From: an uncultured Anaerolineales bacterium
GTDB taxonomy: Bacteria; Chloroflexota; Anaerolineae; Anaerolineales; Villigracilaceae
Assembly (NCBI GenBank): GCA_937928015.1
Contig: CALFXA010000027.1
Coordinates: forward strand, 1 to 8,217
Direction: 5' to 3'
DNA: 8,217 nt
The position numbers and the translations under genes are program-made. Below the pieces are notes generated by a model. The model saw only the letters and a program-made list of their open reading frames with translations, had not been told where the DNA came from and ran no database searches. Each line of letters begins with the position of its first letter. Within the stretch, counting starts at the first letter, position 1. This document shows positions 7,506 to 8,217 of the stretch, piece after piece.

Positions 7506-7560
7506 CACGAAGGCTTCAAACGACACGGGGCGATTCTGGCATCATGGCATTCCCTTCGTG
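7506..7560. repeat. Weak 8-bp inverted repeat in the intergenic gap
   Basis: CACGAAGG at 7506-7513 is the exact reverse complement of CCTTCGTG at 7553-7560, separated by 39 bases. A T-rich stretch follows, just before the transporter start. It could be a leader structure or an operator half-site pair, but a chance match is quite possible. Confidence 0.25.
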
Positions 7561-7580
7561 AGCTTTTGTCTTTTCTATCT

Positions 7581-7585
7581 GGGAG
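7581..7585 (+). promoter_or_regulatory. Shine-Dalgarno GGGAG for the TTG-started transporter
   Basis: GGGAG ends six bases before the TTG at 7592, good spacing for a ribosome binding site. The encoded MVNKKTAGVIAALGSALF also has the expected basic N-terminus before the first membrane helix. Together these favour TTG as the start. Confidence 0.6.
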
Positions 7586-7591
7586 ATCGGT

Positions 7592-8172
7592 TTGGTCAAT
7601 AAAAAAACAGCAGGCGTCATCGCTGCGTTGGGATCGGCCCTGTTTCTGGGGGTCTCGCCGGTCTTCGGCAAGCTGGCTATCACCCAGGGGCTGAGTCCCC
7701 TGGCCGTGGTGGCTTTGCGCACCAGTCTGGCCGCGGCTCTGCTCTTCCTGATCGTCGCCCTGTTCGGCCGCCAATATCTCTACATTTTCCCTGTGGGCCT
7801 GATCGGCTGCATGCTGGCGGGCGCCATCAACGGCCTCGGCTCCCTGCTCTATTACATGGCACTCGACCGCCTGCCCGCCAGCCTCGGGCAGATGCTCTAC
7901 TCGCTCTATCCGCTTTTTCTGGCCGTCTGGATGATCCTCGACCGACAGACCCTCAGCCGCCTGACGCTGATCCGCATTGGGCTGGCCTCGGTGGCGGTCA
8001 TCCTGCTCACCGACCTCTCTGCCAGCTCCACCGACCTGGTCGGTGTGCTGATGATGATCGGTGCGGCCATCCTCTATGCCCTGCATCTGCCCATCAACCA
8101 GCGCGTGCTATACGAAGTCCCAGCACAGACCGTCACACTCTACACCCTGCTTTCGATGAGCGCGGTGGTCGT
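7592..8172 (+). CDS. DMT-superfamily (EamA) membrane transporter, 3'-truncated
   Basis: This is the N-terminal part of a drug/metabolite transporter with EamA repeats, normally about 300 residues and ten membrane helices. The 193 genuine codons hold a basic N-terminus and about six to seven hydrophobic helices: about 8-30, 37-58, 67-88, 95-117, 122-140, 147-165 and the start of another from 178. Typical EamA features include 'FGKLA' early on and 'SLGQMLYSLYPLFLAVWM' in the fourth helix. The frame appears to close at 8194, but everything from 8173 is sequencing adapter, so the terminal 'DRKSVV' and that stop are artefacts. The 162-base gap and the hairpin before it suggest its own transcription unit. 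The family includes amino-acid exporters such as RhtA, and the neighbouring threonine-synthase-like gene makes that an option, but the substrate cannot be told from this sequence. Confidence 0.85.
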
Positions 8173-8217
8173 AGATCGGAAGAGCGTCGTGTAGGGAAAG
8201 AGTGTAGATCTCGGTGG
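8173..8217. other. Illumina TruSeq universal adapter contamination
   Basis: These 45 bases, starting AGATCGGAAGAGCGTCGTGT and ending GATCTCGGTGG, match the first 45 of 58 bases of the reverse complement of the TruSeq universal adapter as I know it. They are untrimmed adapter read-through at a contig end, not genomic DNA. They add six false residues and a false stop to the transporter frame. Confidence 0.97.

Noticed and set aside
7430..7591. A promoter for the transporter gene in the intergenic gap
   Set aside because: I could not find a convincing -35/-10 pair with normal spacing. A promoter is likely somewhere here but cannot be placed from the sequence alone.
6209..8086. A 625-codon open frame on the minus strand
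   Set aside because: It is antisense to the PLP enzyme, the intergenic gap and the transporter, all of which have clear family motifs. Its translation is rich in His, Gln, Gly and Asp with no recognisable domain, as expected for a shadow frame in GC-rich DNA.

Overview
This window looks like the end of a metagenomic contig from a GC-rich bacterium, probably a member of the Chloroflexota (Anaerolineae). That placement is an inference. It rests on the many HAMP, GAF and PAS sensor modules with repeated 'ALENARLF' domain ends, on the use of GTG and TTG starts, and on general family resemblance. No taxonomic marker is present. All genes lie on the plus strand.

Positions 2 to 7429 form one compact four-gene set that reads as an operon. 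(1) The first gene is the 3' part of a membrane-linked HAMP-GAF-GAF sensor protein that has no output domain. (2) Twelve bases later comes a ParA/Soj-type ATPase with complete nucleotide-binding motifs. (3) A very large soluble hybrid histidine kinase (partial GAF, PAS, GAF, PAS, GAF, HisKA, HATPase, REC, REC) starts inside the end of parA, with a 38-base overlap. (4) Fourteen bases after the kinase is a threonine-synthase-like PLP enzyme with an N-terminal zinc ribbon and a response-regulator receiver (REC) domain fused in frame at its C-terminus. A strong hairpin lies just after the operon.

Two features stand out. First, the kinase N-terminus (KIDKRIDTLFDGI) resembles the short ParA-binding N-terminal peptide of ParB/Spo0J proteins, and the gene sits directly behind a ParA with which it overlaps. 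This suggests a ParA that positions or regulates a signalling kinase instead of a chromosome or plasmid, comparable in logic to PpfA/TlpT of Rhodobacter sphaeroides. Second, an amino-acid biosynthesis-type enzyme carries its own REC domain in the same operon as that kinase, so the kinase may control a metabolic enzyme directly by phosphotransfer. Both ideas are inferences from sequence and context.

After a 162-base gap, a DMT/EamA-family transporter begins at a TTG codon and runs off the contig. Its apparent C-terminus and stop are not biological: the last 45 bases (8173 to 8217) match the reverse complement of the Illumina TruSeq universal adapter. True sequence ends at 8172.
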